Shown: one piece after another, positions 1 through 4,910 of the stretch
How the letters are laid out: each line of letters starts with the position of its first letter
How positions within the stretch are numbered: position 1 is the first letter of the stretch
Assembly (NCBI RefSeq): GCF_037577855.1
Contig: NZ_JBAKFX010000110.1
Location: forward strand, 1-5,349
Length of the DNA: 5,349 nucleotides
Direction of reading: 5' to 3'
Source: Dethiothermospora halolimnae
GTDB taxonomy: Bacteria > Bacillota > Clostridia > Tissierellales > VENL01
The notes under the pieces: model-generated
The model's database searches: none
Told to the model about the DNA's origin: nothing
What the model saw: the letters and a program-made list of their open reading frames with translations, nothing else
Made by a program: the position numbers and the translations under genes

Positions 1-149
1 ATTGGTCTTAATTTTATCTTGTCAATAAAATTGTACCCTATTTTTGGGGGTGGCAAGTATTTTATATATAAATTTGTAAAAATAAAGGTTTTGTCAAGGT
101 TTTTTGATGAAACTTTTGACAAAACCTATAGACTTATGGAGGTGATTAT
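1..149 (+). promoter_or_regulatory. Leader and likely control region of the superoxide dismutase gene, with 12-bp inverted repeat
   Basis: The arms at 86-97 (AGGTTTTGTCAA) and 116-127 (TTGACAAAACCT) are perfect reverse complements around an 18-base spacer. TTGTCAA also occurs at 19-25, so the motif is present three times, once inverted. The core TTTGTCAAA (minus strand, 123-115) fits the published Spo0A-box pattern TTTGTCRAA, and the left arm (90-98) misses it by one base; Spo0A control is inference. A possible weak promoter is TTGGGG (44-49), 17 bases, TATAAA (67-72), which would place the repeat just downstream of the transcription start. The Shine-Dalgarno GGAGGTGAT is at 138-146. There is no T-run after the repeat on the plus strand, so it is not a terminator for that strand. 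Confidence 0.4.
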
Positions 150-764
150 ATGAATGATAGTGTTAAACTAAAAAAGTTTAACTTTAGTAATGTAAAAGGC
201 CTTTCTTCTAATCAGCTTAAACAACATTATCAACTTTACAAAGGATACGTAAATAAAATAAATGAAATTTGGAGTATATTAGATTCAAAAACTGATTTTA
301 AAAATCCAAATTCCACATATAGTGAGATTAGATCATTAAAGCTTGGAGAAAGCTACTCATTAGACGGAGTTAAGCTCCATGAATTATATTTTGAAAATTT
401 AGGAGGGCATAATAATGCTCCCTATGGAGAAATAAAAACATTAATTGATAGAGATTTTGGATCATATAAAAACTTTATAACAAGACTTAAAGATGTGGGT
501 TTATCAATGAGGGGTTGGGCAGTTCTAGCAATAGAGCCTATTGATCAAAGACTCCATGTATTTGGTCAAGATGCCCATGATGTGGGAGCTATTTGGAAAA
601 GTCATCCATTGTTAGTCCTTGATGTGTATGAACATGCCTATATGATAGACTTTGGCATTGATAGAAAAGAATACATTGATATATTTATTGATAACATAGA
701 CTGGAAGGTTGTTAATAAAAGGTTACGGATGTTTTATAAACATCATAATCATTTAGATTTATAA
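150..764 (+). CDS. Superoxide dismutase, Fe/Mn family, Mn-type second sphere
   Basis: The 204-aa protein should convert superoxide to oxygen and hydrogen peroxide in the cytoplasm; in spore formers related enzymes can also be spore-associated. The four metal ligands are visible: H26 (QHYQLYKGYV), H77 (LHELYF, matching NHSLFW of E. coli SodA), and D158 and H162 (DVYEHAY). The gateway tyrosine is probably Y33. The second-sphere glutamine is Q140 (GQDAHD), with G73 four residues before H77; this is the Mn-type arrangement, whereas Fe enzymes place a Gln at the latter site. Departures from the standard enzyme are a one-residue shorter H26-to-Tyr spacing, loss of the second His pair (L29-Y30) and Tyr replacing Trp after D158. 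Length is normal for the family. The ATG start has an excellent Shine-Dalgarno, GGAGGTGAT, four bases upstream. The gene stands alone and converges with cca. Metal choice cannot be fixed from sequence. Confidence 0.9.
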   Translation: MNDSVKLKKFNFSNVKGLSSNQLKQHYQLYKGYVNKINEIWSILDSKTDFKNPNSTYSEIRSLKLGESYSLDGVKLHELYFENLGGHNNAPYGEIKTLIDRDFGSYKNFITRLKDVGLSMRGWAVLAIEPIDQRLHVFGQDAHDVGAIWKSHPLLVLDVYEHAYMIDFGIDRKEYIDIFIDNIDWKVVNKRLRMFYKHHNHLDL

Positions 765-842
765 AAATATTTATATTACTGGATTTAAAATGGTTATTTC
801 AATTCATTTAATATGTGGATAGAGCAAGATACAGAGTACAAA

Positions 843-874
843 AACAAAACATTACTAGGGGGCTATTGTCCCCC
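843..874 (-). terminator. Rho-independent terminator of cca
   Basis: Read on the minus strand, GGGGG (874-870) and CCCCC (862-858) form a five-pair GC stem around a seven-base loop. It is followed by a T-rich stretch (TAGTAATGTTTTGTTTTTG). The cca stop codon TAG (865-863) sits inside the loop, so gene end and terminator overlap. The T-run is imperfect. No T-run follows the stem on the plus strand, so it is unlikely to serve the converging superoxide dismutase gene, for which no clear terminator is visible in 765-842. Confidence 0.55.
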
Positions 875-2209
875 AGCCTTCTCTTTTGCTAACTCCATTA
901 AATCTTTTTTATTATTTAAGTCAGAATTATCTAGAACTTTCTCTAATAAATAATTAAGGATATCTCCTATTTCCTTTCCCTGCTTTATACCTATCTCCAT
1001 TAAATCATATCCATTTATATTTAACTCCTTTACATTAAGGGGTTCTTTTCTATTTAGTATCTCTTTACACTTTTCCTTTATGTAATTTATATTATCAAAA
1101 TCATAGGGTGGTTTTGATGCCTTTATATCTGCAGTCTGAAGTTTAAAGAATCTTTCTAAATTTTCCCCTCCTATTCTATTAATAAATCTTTTTATTGCCC
1201 TATCAGATAATTTATCCTGTTTAAACATATGTTCTTTAATCAAAACCTTAACAGTTTTTGTAGTTTTATTGTCATATTTCAATCTTTTTAATATTTCCTC
1301 TGACATATCCATACCTATCATATGATGTCTATAAAAGTGACCTATTCCATCCTCACCTATAGTAAAACATTTAGGTTTACCAATATCATGTAGCAAAGCA
1401 GCTAATCTAAGGGGCAAATCCCTCTCTGTATTATCTAATGTCAGCATTATATGGCTATATACATCCTTATCATGGTGGGGATTTTTTTGCTCAAAATCAA
1501 TTGTAGCTTTTAACTCTGGTATTGTATAATCAAATAAATCCAATTCTTTTAAAGTGTTAAAGGAAATAGAAGGTCTATGGCTAAGTAACATCTTGTTTAT
1601 TTCATCTCTAATTCTTTCTTTGCTTATTTTCTCTAACAAACTACCTTTAATCAACATTGCCTCTTTTGTATTTTTCTCAATATTAAAATCCAACTGACCG
1701 GAAAACCTTATACCCCTTAATATTCTTAGGGCATCTTCTTTAAATCTCTCCTGTGGAATCCCAACAGTCCTTATTATATTATTTTCTAAATCCTCTAACC
1801 CATTAAATGGGTCTATAATCCCATCGTTATCATCATAGGCCATAGCATTTATAGTAAAGTCCCTTCTACTTAAATCTTTTTTTAAATCATTGGTAAAGGA
1901 AACTCCACTGGGCCTTCGATGATCCCTATACTCTTCTTCTATTCTATAGGTGGTAACTTCGTAATGTTTACTGTTTTTAACTATTGTTATAGTTCCATGT
2001 TCTATCCCAGTAGGTATGGTTTTCACATTATAATCTTTAAATATTTCCATTGTTTCTTCTGGGTTACAATTAGTGCATATATCCCAATCTTGTGGTTTTC
2101 TTTTAAGTATACTATCCCTAACACATCCCCCCACTATATAGGCTTCATAATTGTTTTTATTAAATATATCTATAATAAACTTTACATCCTCTGGCATATA
2201 TATTTTCAT
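863..2209 (-). CDS. cca: CCA tRNA nucleotidyltransferase (class II, with HD domain)
   Basis: The 448-aa enzyme should add or repair the 3' CCA end of tRNAs using CTP and ATP, without a nucleic-acid template. The N-terminal nucleotidyltransferase head shows GGCVRD (residues 27-32), the metal-binding DWD (D41, D43) and RRDFTINAMAYD (from 115). The neck shows EDALRILRGIRFS (158-170), with the EDxxR nucleotide-selecting motif, and ERIRDEINKML (198-208). A C-terminal HD domain follows, with HDIGK at 274-278. The layout resembles HD-containing enzymes of E. coli and Clostridia, not the shorter Bacillus type. Poly(A) polymerase shares the fold but is less likely in this lineage; a split CC-adding or A-adding enzyme cannot be excluded. 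The start is set at ATG 2209, seven bases after GGAGG (2221-2217). The TTG at 2215 would leave only one base after the Shine-Dalgarno. The gene is last in a minus-strand block. Confidence 0.93.
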   Translation of the reverse strand: MKIYMPEDVKFIIDIFNKNNYEAYIVGGCVRDSILKRKPQDWDICTNCNPEETMEIFKDYNVKTIPTGIEHGTITIVKNSKHYEVTTYRIEEEYRDHRRPSGVSFTNDLKKDLSRRDFTINAMAYDDNDGIIDPFNGLEDLENNIIRTVGIPQERFKEDALRILRGIRFSGQLDFNIEKNTKEAMLIKGSLLEKISKERIRDEINKMLLSHRPSISFNTLKELDLFDYTIPELKATIDFEQKNPHHDKDVYSHIMLTLDNTERDLPLRLAALLHDIGKPKCFTIGEDGIGHFYRHHMIGMDMSEEILKRLKYDNKTTKTVKVLIKEHMFKQDKLSDRAIKRFINRIGGENLERFFKLQTADIKASKPPYDFDNINYIKEKCKEILNRKEPLNVKELNINGYDLMEIGIKQGKEIGDILNYLLEKVLDNSDLNNKKDLMELAKEKAGGQ

Positions 2210-2224
2210 AAACAAACCTCCAAT

Positions 2225-2260
2225 ATAATAGAGTAGGAATATATATTCCTACTCTATTAT
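2225..2260. repeat. Perfect 36-bp palindrome between the 98-aa gene and cca
   Basis: Arms of 16 bases (2225-2240 and 2245-2260) are exact reverse complements around ATAT, itself self-complementary, so all 36 bases are palindromic. It begins two bases after the stop-proximal gap of the 98-aa gene region and ends four bases before the cca Shine-Dalgarno (2221-2217). A perfect minus-strand -10, TATAAT (2261-2256), overlaps its upstream edge, with a weak -35 TTACTA at 2285-2280 (18-base spacer). It could be a terminator or processing hairpin of the upstream gene, or an operator over a cca promoter. No proper T-run follows on either strand, so a simple terminator is not favoured. Confidence 0.75.
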
Positions 2261-2267
2261 ACACCAT

Positions 2268-2564
2268 TTATGCTTTTTCTAGTAACTGTTGTACTTTAAA
2301 GGCCAACTCCTTTAGAGCTGATATGTCTAGATCTGATATATTAGCTTTTTCCGAATGTTCTCCATTGGCTGCTATATATATAGGGGTATCTAACCTGGCC
2401 TCCAAAAATTCTACTAAGTTTTCCTTATTGTTATAATCTACTTTATTATTTTCAATGCCACATTTTATTCCTTCATCTAATCTTATAGCAAACAATATTT
2501 CATTGTCGTTGCTAGTTTTAAATGAATATAAAGATAATTCATTTCTATTTAAATTTTTCTTCAT
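2268..2564 (-). CDS. Hypothetical protein, 98 aa
   Basis: I do not recognise the family. The protein is soluble, with no signal peptide or membrane segment. It is rich in Asn, Glu and Lys, with a basic start (MKKNLNRNELS), a middle containing LFAIRLDEGIKCGIEN, a likely beta segment PIYIAANGE (about 61-69) and a C-terminal amphipathic helix ISALKELAFKVQQLLEKA. This suggests a small alpha/beta protein. The ATG start is supported by AAGGGAGTGG (2580-2571) upstream. A 12-pair inverted repeat (2578-2614) lies directly against this Shine-Dalgarno. It follows the 52-aa gene by 72 bases and precedes cca by 58, all on the minus strand, so co-transcription is possible. Codon use matches the neighbours. 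Its full length, clear ribosome binding site and good composition make it a real gene; function unknown. Confidence 0.75.
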   Translation of the reverse strand: MKKNLNRNELSLYSFKTSNDNEILFAIRLDEGIKCGIENNKVDYNNKENLVEFLEARLDTPIYIAANGEHSEKANISDLDISALKELAFKVQQLLEKA

Positions 2565-2577
2565 TTATATCCACTCC

Positions 2578-2614
2578 CTTTGGATAAATCTATTTATTTA
2601 ATATTTACCCAAAG
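2578..2614 (-). repeat. Inverted repeat abutting the Shine-Dalgarno of the 98-aa gene
   Basis: On the minus strand CTTTGGGTAAAT (2614-2603) pairs with ATTTATCCAAAG (2589-2578) over 12 pairs, one of them G-U, with a 13-base loop. The single non-Watson-Crick position is a G-U pair only in minus-strand RNA and would be an A-C mismatch in plus-strand RNA, which points to a role in the minus-strand transcript. The stem ends at 2578 and GGAG of the ribosome binding site starts at the next base. No T-run follows, so it is not a terminator; a stabilising, processing or translation-control hairpin is inferred. Confidence 0.6.
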
Positions 2615-2636
2615 TACAGTTAAATACACACTGGCT

Positions 2637-2795
2637 TTACTCCTTATCATCTTCAACTTTTTCAGGTTCACCAAATGTATTTGAGTCAATTACATTTCTA
2701 AAGGTATCCCTGATGGGATTGTCATCTTTACCATCATCATAATGTCTAGAAACATCCTTATTGTCAAACTTTATAGAGCGCTTTTTATTTGGCAT
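2637..2795 (-). CDS. Small hypothetical protein, 52 aa
   Basis: The family is not recognised. The product starts MPNKKRSIKFDNKD and ends in an acidic tail (EPEKVEDDKE), with RHYDDGKDDNPIRDTF in between. It is highly charged and polar, with no hydrophobic segment, and is probably disordered or a small binding protein. The ATG at 2795 is preceded by GAGGTGAT (2806-2799), a strong Shine-Dalgarno at good spacing, and the stop is TAA. A plausible sigma-A promoter lies about 40 bases upstream. It is the first gene of the minus-strand block with the 98-aa gene and cca. The strong ribosome binding site is the main support, as 52 codons alone would not be convincing. Confidence 0.65.
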   Translation of the reverse strand: MPNKKRSIKFDNKDVSRHYDDGKDDNPIRDTFRNVIDSNTFGEPEKVEDDKE

Positions 2796-2836
2796 ATTAT
2801 CACCTCTAATTTAGTATCCCAAACTTTTTATTTTAT

Positions 2837-2865
2837 ATTCTATTCGAAGAATAATTGTTGAACAA
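2837..2865 (-). promoter_or_regulatory. Putative sigma-A promoter of the 52-aa gene block
   Basis: Minus-strand TTGTTC (2865-2860), 17 bases, TAGAAT (2842-2837). The -10 matches five of six consensus bases, the -35 only three. The predicted start near 2830 leaves a leader of about 35 bases with the Shine-Dalgarno of the 52-aa gene. A short dyad (TATTCT/AGAATA, 2836-2853) overlaps the -10. Confidence 0.4.
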
Positions 2866-2936
2866 ATATATTTATCACTTTTTCTGTACTATTATAAACA
2901 CTAACTTCTACCTTACAGGATAATATTATAGTTATT

Positions 2937-3953
2937 TTATTTATCCTCAATACTATTTATATTTTTAAGAACTATAGATACTGTTCCATCGGGATTACTT
3001 AAAAATTCCACCTTATCATCCCTTGTTAAATATGCTGCTGGAAGTTTTATTTCTATTCCATCATCGGTTACTAATCTCTGTCTTTTCCTAACTTTCTTTT
3101 CTACATTTTCACTAACATTTACCTCTTTATCTGTTAGACCTCTCTTTTCAACTTCTTCACTATATGCTTTTTGAATTTCTAAATTATCTTTAAAGGCCCT
3201 ATTAGTTACCTTTTGTATATCTATAGAACCCTCATTATCAAACTCTTCTTCAATGGCACTTTTAATCTCCGCCATTTTTTTAACATCTCCATCATAATAT
3301 TTTTTAACAACATTTTTAGAAGCTTTATTTATTATATTTATTTTTTCCTTATCAGATAACACATCAGTTGTATTTAATAGGGTGTTCGATAGATAAAATT
3401 GTTTAACACCTTCTATATCAAATTTCTTTTCTTTTAATAATATAAAGTCTTCTGTAAGATTTATTAAGAAACATTCATCTATTTTCTGTCCCGCTGTAGG
3501 TAATGCAGTTTTTTGTTTAATTATTGTATTGGTCCTACCTAGATTTCCCTCTTCAATAAAATGTATATAGGAGTCTTTATAATTAAATTTTAAAGCTCCA
3601 AAATACATGGAATTTTCCTTTTTAAAATACACACATACCAAGTCAGCCGATGGTATTGTTGGATTTTCTTTTATTAATTTATGGACTTCATAGGCTATAT
3701 CTTTAGTTATCCTTATAAAGTCTTCTTCACCTTCTTTTAATTTATCAGTATTATTTTTAATTCTATTATTTTCATCATTAAAGTAGACTTTTTTTACACT
3801 ATCGTCTTTAAATACCTTCAATATATGTTTTGATAGAAATTCTTTCAAATCATTATTTAGAGGAGTTTCTAAATCCGATAATACTGGCATCTCAATTGTA
3901 GAATCTAATATATGTACAATCGCCCTTCTTACTGTTATCTCTCCTGTATCCAT
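2937..3953 (-). CDS. Nucleoid-associated protein, NdpA/YejK (NA37) family
   Basis: The 338-aa protein belongs to the 37-kDa nucleoid-associated family typified by E. coli YejK, found bound to chromosomal DNA; its exact task is not established. Family landmarks are RRAIVHILDS near the N-terminus (10-18), the GEEDFIRITKDIAYEV block (75-90; E. coli has EEDFLAFSR), a beta-rich centre (about 103-135), INLTEDFILLKEKKFDIEGVKQFYLS (164-189), and a C-terminal GIEIKLPAAYLTRDDKVEFL followed by DGTVSIVLKN (299-331), which matches the end of YejK. A basic patch KKVRKRQR (286-293) could contact DNA. Length equals the family norm (about 335). The ATG follows GAGG (3964-3961) by seven bases, and an extended -10 promoter lies at 4002-4010. 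The 50-aa gene lies 75 bases upstream on the same strand. No transcription terminator is visible after the TAA. Confidence 0.85.
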   Translation of the reverse strand: MDTGEITVRRAIVHILDSTIEMPVLSDLETPLNNDLKEFLSKHILKVFKDDSVKKVYFNDENNRIKNNTDKLKEGEEDFIRITKDIAYEVHKLIKENPTIPSADLVCVYFKKENSMYFGALKFNYKDSYIHFIEEGNLGRTNTIIKQKTALPTAGQKIDECFLINLTEDFILLKEKKFDIEGVKQFYLSNTLLNTTDVLSDKEKINIINKASKNVVKKYYDGDVKKMAEIKSAIEEEFDNEGSIDIQKVTNRAFKDNLEIQKAYSEEVEKRGLTDKEVNVSENVEKKVRKRQRLVTDDGIEIKLPAAYLTRDDKVEFLSNPDGTVSIVLKNINSIEDK

Positions 3954-3977
3954 ACTTTCACCTCATATTTTCAAAAC

Positions 3978-4010
3978 TTAAACATAATCTATGTTCAATA
4001 TATTATATCA
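3978..4010 (-). promoter_or_regulatory. Extended -10 promoter and operator-like dyad before the nucleoid-associated protein gene
   Basis: Minus-strand TGATATAAT (4010-4002) is a full extended -10 (TGn plus TATAAT); no good -35 is present at 16-18 bases, which extended -10 promoters tolerate. Just downstream, AACATA-ATC-TATGTT (3981-3995) is a perfect 6+6 dyad, widened to 3978-3998 with one mismatch per arm. It covers roughly the predicted start to +17, where a repressor site would lie. Regulation is inference. Confidence 0.45.
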
Positions 4011-4028
4011 TAAAAAATATATAATTTT

Positions 4029-4181
4029 CTAATTAGCAAGCCTTCTTCGATTTTTGACTTGATACAAATCTTCCAATCCTTCTTCATAATCCCTTTTTAT
4101 TACTTTCCCATCATGACAAATCTCCAATACCCCTCTATATTTATATAATATTTCAGCCAATTTTACAGATATCTCTTTCAT
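4029..4181 (-). CDS. Small hypothetical protein, 50 aa
   Basis: The family is not recognised. The product begins MKEISVKLAEILYKYRGVL and ends QVKNRRRLAN. It is probably one amphipathic helix, a turn around CHDGKV with the single cysteine at residue 22, a second helix (DYEEGLEDLYQVK) and a basic tail. There is no membrane segment. The ATG at 4181 is preceded by GGGGAGG (4194-4188) with six bases between, a strong Shine-Dalgarno, and the stop is TAG. It lies 75 bases upstream of the nucleoid-associated protein gene on the same strand and divergent from the Spo0E-like gene. It may share transcription with the former, although that gene also has its own promoter signal. The ribosome binding site and protein-like composition support it as real. 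Confidence 0.65.
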   Translation of the reverse strand: MKEISVKLAEILYKYRGVLEICHDGKVIKRDYEEGLEDLYQVKNRRRLAN

Positions 4182-4299
4182 TTTTTTCCTCCCCTACTTT
4201 ATAATAATTTTTCACCACGTTATAAAATCTATGTGTTAATAAGTTTGTATTATGTATGTTTTTTATATTATTATAAGTTTGAAATAGTATTTTTATAAT

Positions 4300-4328
4300 T
4301 TGATAAGTAATATTTTATTGCATATAAT
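4300..4328 (+). promoter_or_regulatory. Strong sigma-A promoter of the Spo0E-like gene
   Basis: TTGATA (4300-4305), 17 bases, TATAAT (4323-4328): five of six and six of six consensus matches at ideal spacing. The expected start near 4335 leaves a leader of about 34 bases with the Shine-Dalgarno GAAGGGATGAT (4354-4364). The start lies only ten bases before the upstream TTG at 4345, which argues against that TTG as translation start. Confidence 0.7.
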
Positions 4329-4368
4329 ACTATAATAAATATTATTGTTAAATGAAGGGATGATATAC

Positions 4369-4545
4369 ATGGCAGAACTGGATGATTTATTAAATGATAT
4401 TGAAAAACTAAGAAACAATTTAACCAATCTAATAAATAAAAAAGGGACTAATCTTCAAGATCCTGATATTATTGCTGCAAGTCAATTATTAAATGCTACA
4501 ATAACAAAATATAATGAATTGATAAATAATAAAATTGGAGGTTAG
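4369..4545 (+). CDS. Spo0E-like sporulation regulatory protein (aspartyl-phosphate phosphatase family)
   Basis: The 58-aa protein has the size and pattern of the Spo0E family, small two-helix proteins which in Bacillus dephosphorylate Spo0A~P and so hold back sporulation. Helix one carries DIEKLRNNLTNLINKKG (10-26). After LQDPDIIAA, helix two carries the signature region SQLLNATITKYNELI (38-52). The family core is SQxLD; here the Asp is Asn (N42), which might weaken phosphatase action, although Asn is not unlikely in clostridial relatives. The start is placed at ATG 4369, behind GAAGGGATGAT; an upstream TTG (4345) and an ATG (4360) inside the Shine-Dalgarno are rejected. It is a single-gene transcription unit with its own strong promoter and terminator, divergent from the 50-aa gene. 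Target protein and activity are inferred from the family. Confidence 0.8.
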   Translation: MAELDDLLNDIEKLRNNLTNLINKKGTNLQDPDIIAASQLLNATITKYNELINNKIGG

Positions 4546-4572
4546 ATATTTCATTGTTTATATCAAATGTTA

Positions 4573-4607
4573 TTATTTATTATAATATCAGATATTATAA
4601 TAAATAA
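4573..4607. repeat. Near-perfect AT-rich palindrome after the Spo0E-like gene
   Basis: Arms 4573-4589 and 4591-4607 are exact 17-base reverse complements around a single A. The right arm shares AAATAA (4602-4607) with the left arm of the following terminator palindrome, so the two hairpins cannot both close fully at their bases. Only one G-C pair is present, next to the centre. Its role is unknown. Confidence 0.7.
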
Positions 4608-4650
4608 CAGTTTATGTACTAATTAGTACATAAACTGTTATTTTCTTATA
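4602..4650 (+). terminator. Rho-independent terminator of the Spo0E-like gene, 42-bp perfect palindrome
   Basis: Bases 4602-4643 are a perfect palindrome (21-base arms, centre AATT), folding into a long stem that includes AACAGTTTATGTACTAATT. It ends in ATTT and is followed by TCTTATATT, giving a TTTTCTT run after the GC-containing part. Because it is symmetric and has A-rich sequence on its left, it can also act on minus-strand transcripts; the plus-strand Spo0E-like gene and the minus-strand permease remnant converge here. It lies 57 bases after the TAG stop. Confidence 0.75.
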
Positions 4651-4679
4651 TTAATCTATTCTTAAACTTTTAAATCATA

Positions 4680-4892
4680 TTATGCAGTATTCTTTTTATA
4701 GCTATTATTAAGTTCAGAACTTTTGTTTTTTAATAATTTTTCTTTTATATATATTTTTGCTCTTATATTAATATAAACCCCAAGGATAATAATACCACTA
4801 CTTATTAACTTTAATATACTAATACTCTCTCCTAAAAAAACATATGTAAGTATCATGGAGAATATATGAATTTTTTTAAAATAACTTATTAT
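4680..4892 (-). pseudogene. C-terminal remnant of an EamA/DMT-family permease
   Basis: The open minus-strand frame reads through FSMILTYVFLGESISILK and then LISSGIIILGVYINIR, ending in a basic tail and TAA (4682-4680). The pattern of a hydrophobic segment ending in LGE, a short loop, then a last membrane helix ending LGVYI is the typical C-terminus of EamA drug/metabolite transporters. A full member has about 290 aa and ten membrane helices; here only about the last 60 residues remain. The frame is closed upstream by TAA at 4895-4893, and no start with a ribosome binding site is present (ATG 4856 has none). Sequence upstream is the YHS gene, so the rest of the permease gene has been deleted. 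It marks a decayed region. A small independent membrane peptide is possible but unsupported. Confidence 0.65.
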
Positions 4893-4910
4893 TTAACTAT
4901 TTTAACCAAC

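Noticed and set aside
765..862. Possible terminator or small gene between superoxide dismutase and cca
   Set aside because: Only a weak AT stem (TTAAAATG with CATTTAA, with a bulge) and no T-run or start codon with a ribosome binding site were found.
2210..2215. Longer start of cca at TTG 2215
   Set aside because: It would be one base after GGAGG; ATG 2209 has seven-base spacing and fits family starts.
1919..2236. Plus-strand open frame of 105 codons, hydrophobic
   Set aside because: It lies opposite the catalytic part of cca, which has clear family motifs; it has no ribosome binding site and aromatic-rich antisense composition.
2840..2950. Minus-strand 36-codon frame from TTG 2950, overlapping the end of the nucleoid-associated protein gene
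   Set aside because: The only start is a TTG without a Shine-Dalgarno, and the length is within chance for this base composition. The predicted promoter at 2837-2865 lies in it.
4345..4368. Longer start of the Spo0E-like gene at TTG 4345 or ATG 4360
   Set aside because: The TTG is about ten bases from the predicted transcription start with no Shine-Dalgarno, and ATG 4360 overlaps the Shine-Dalgarno itself.
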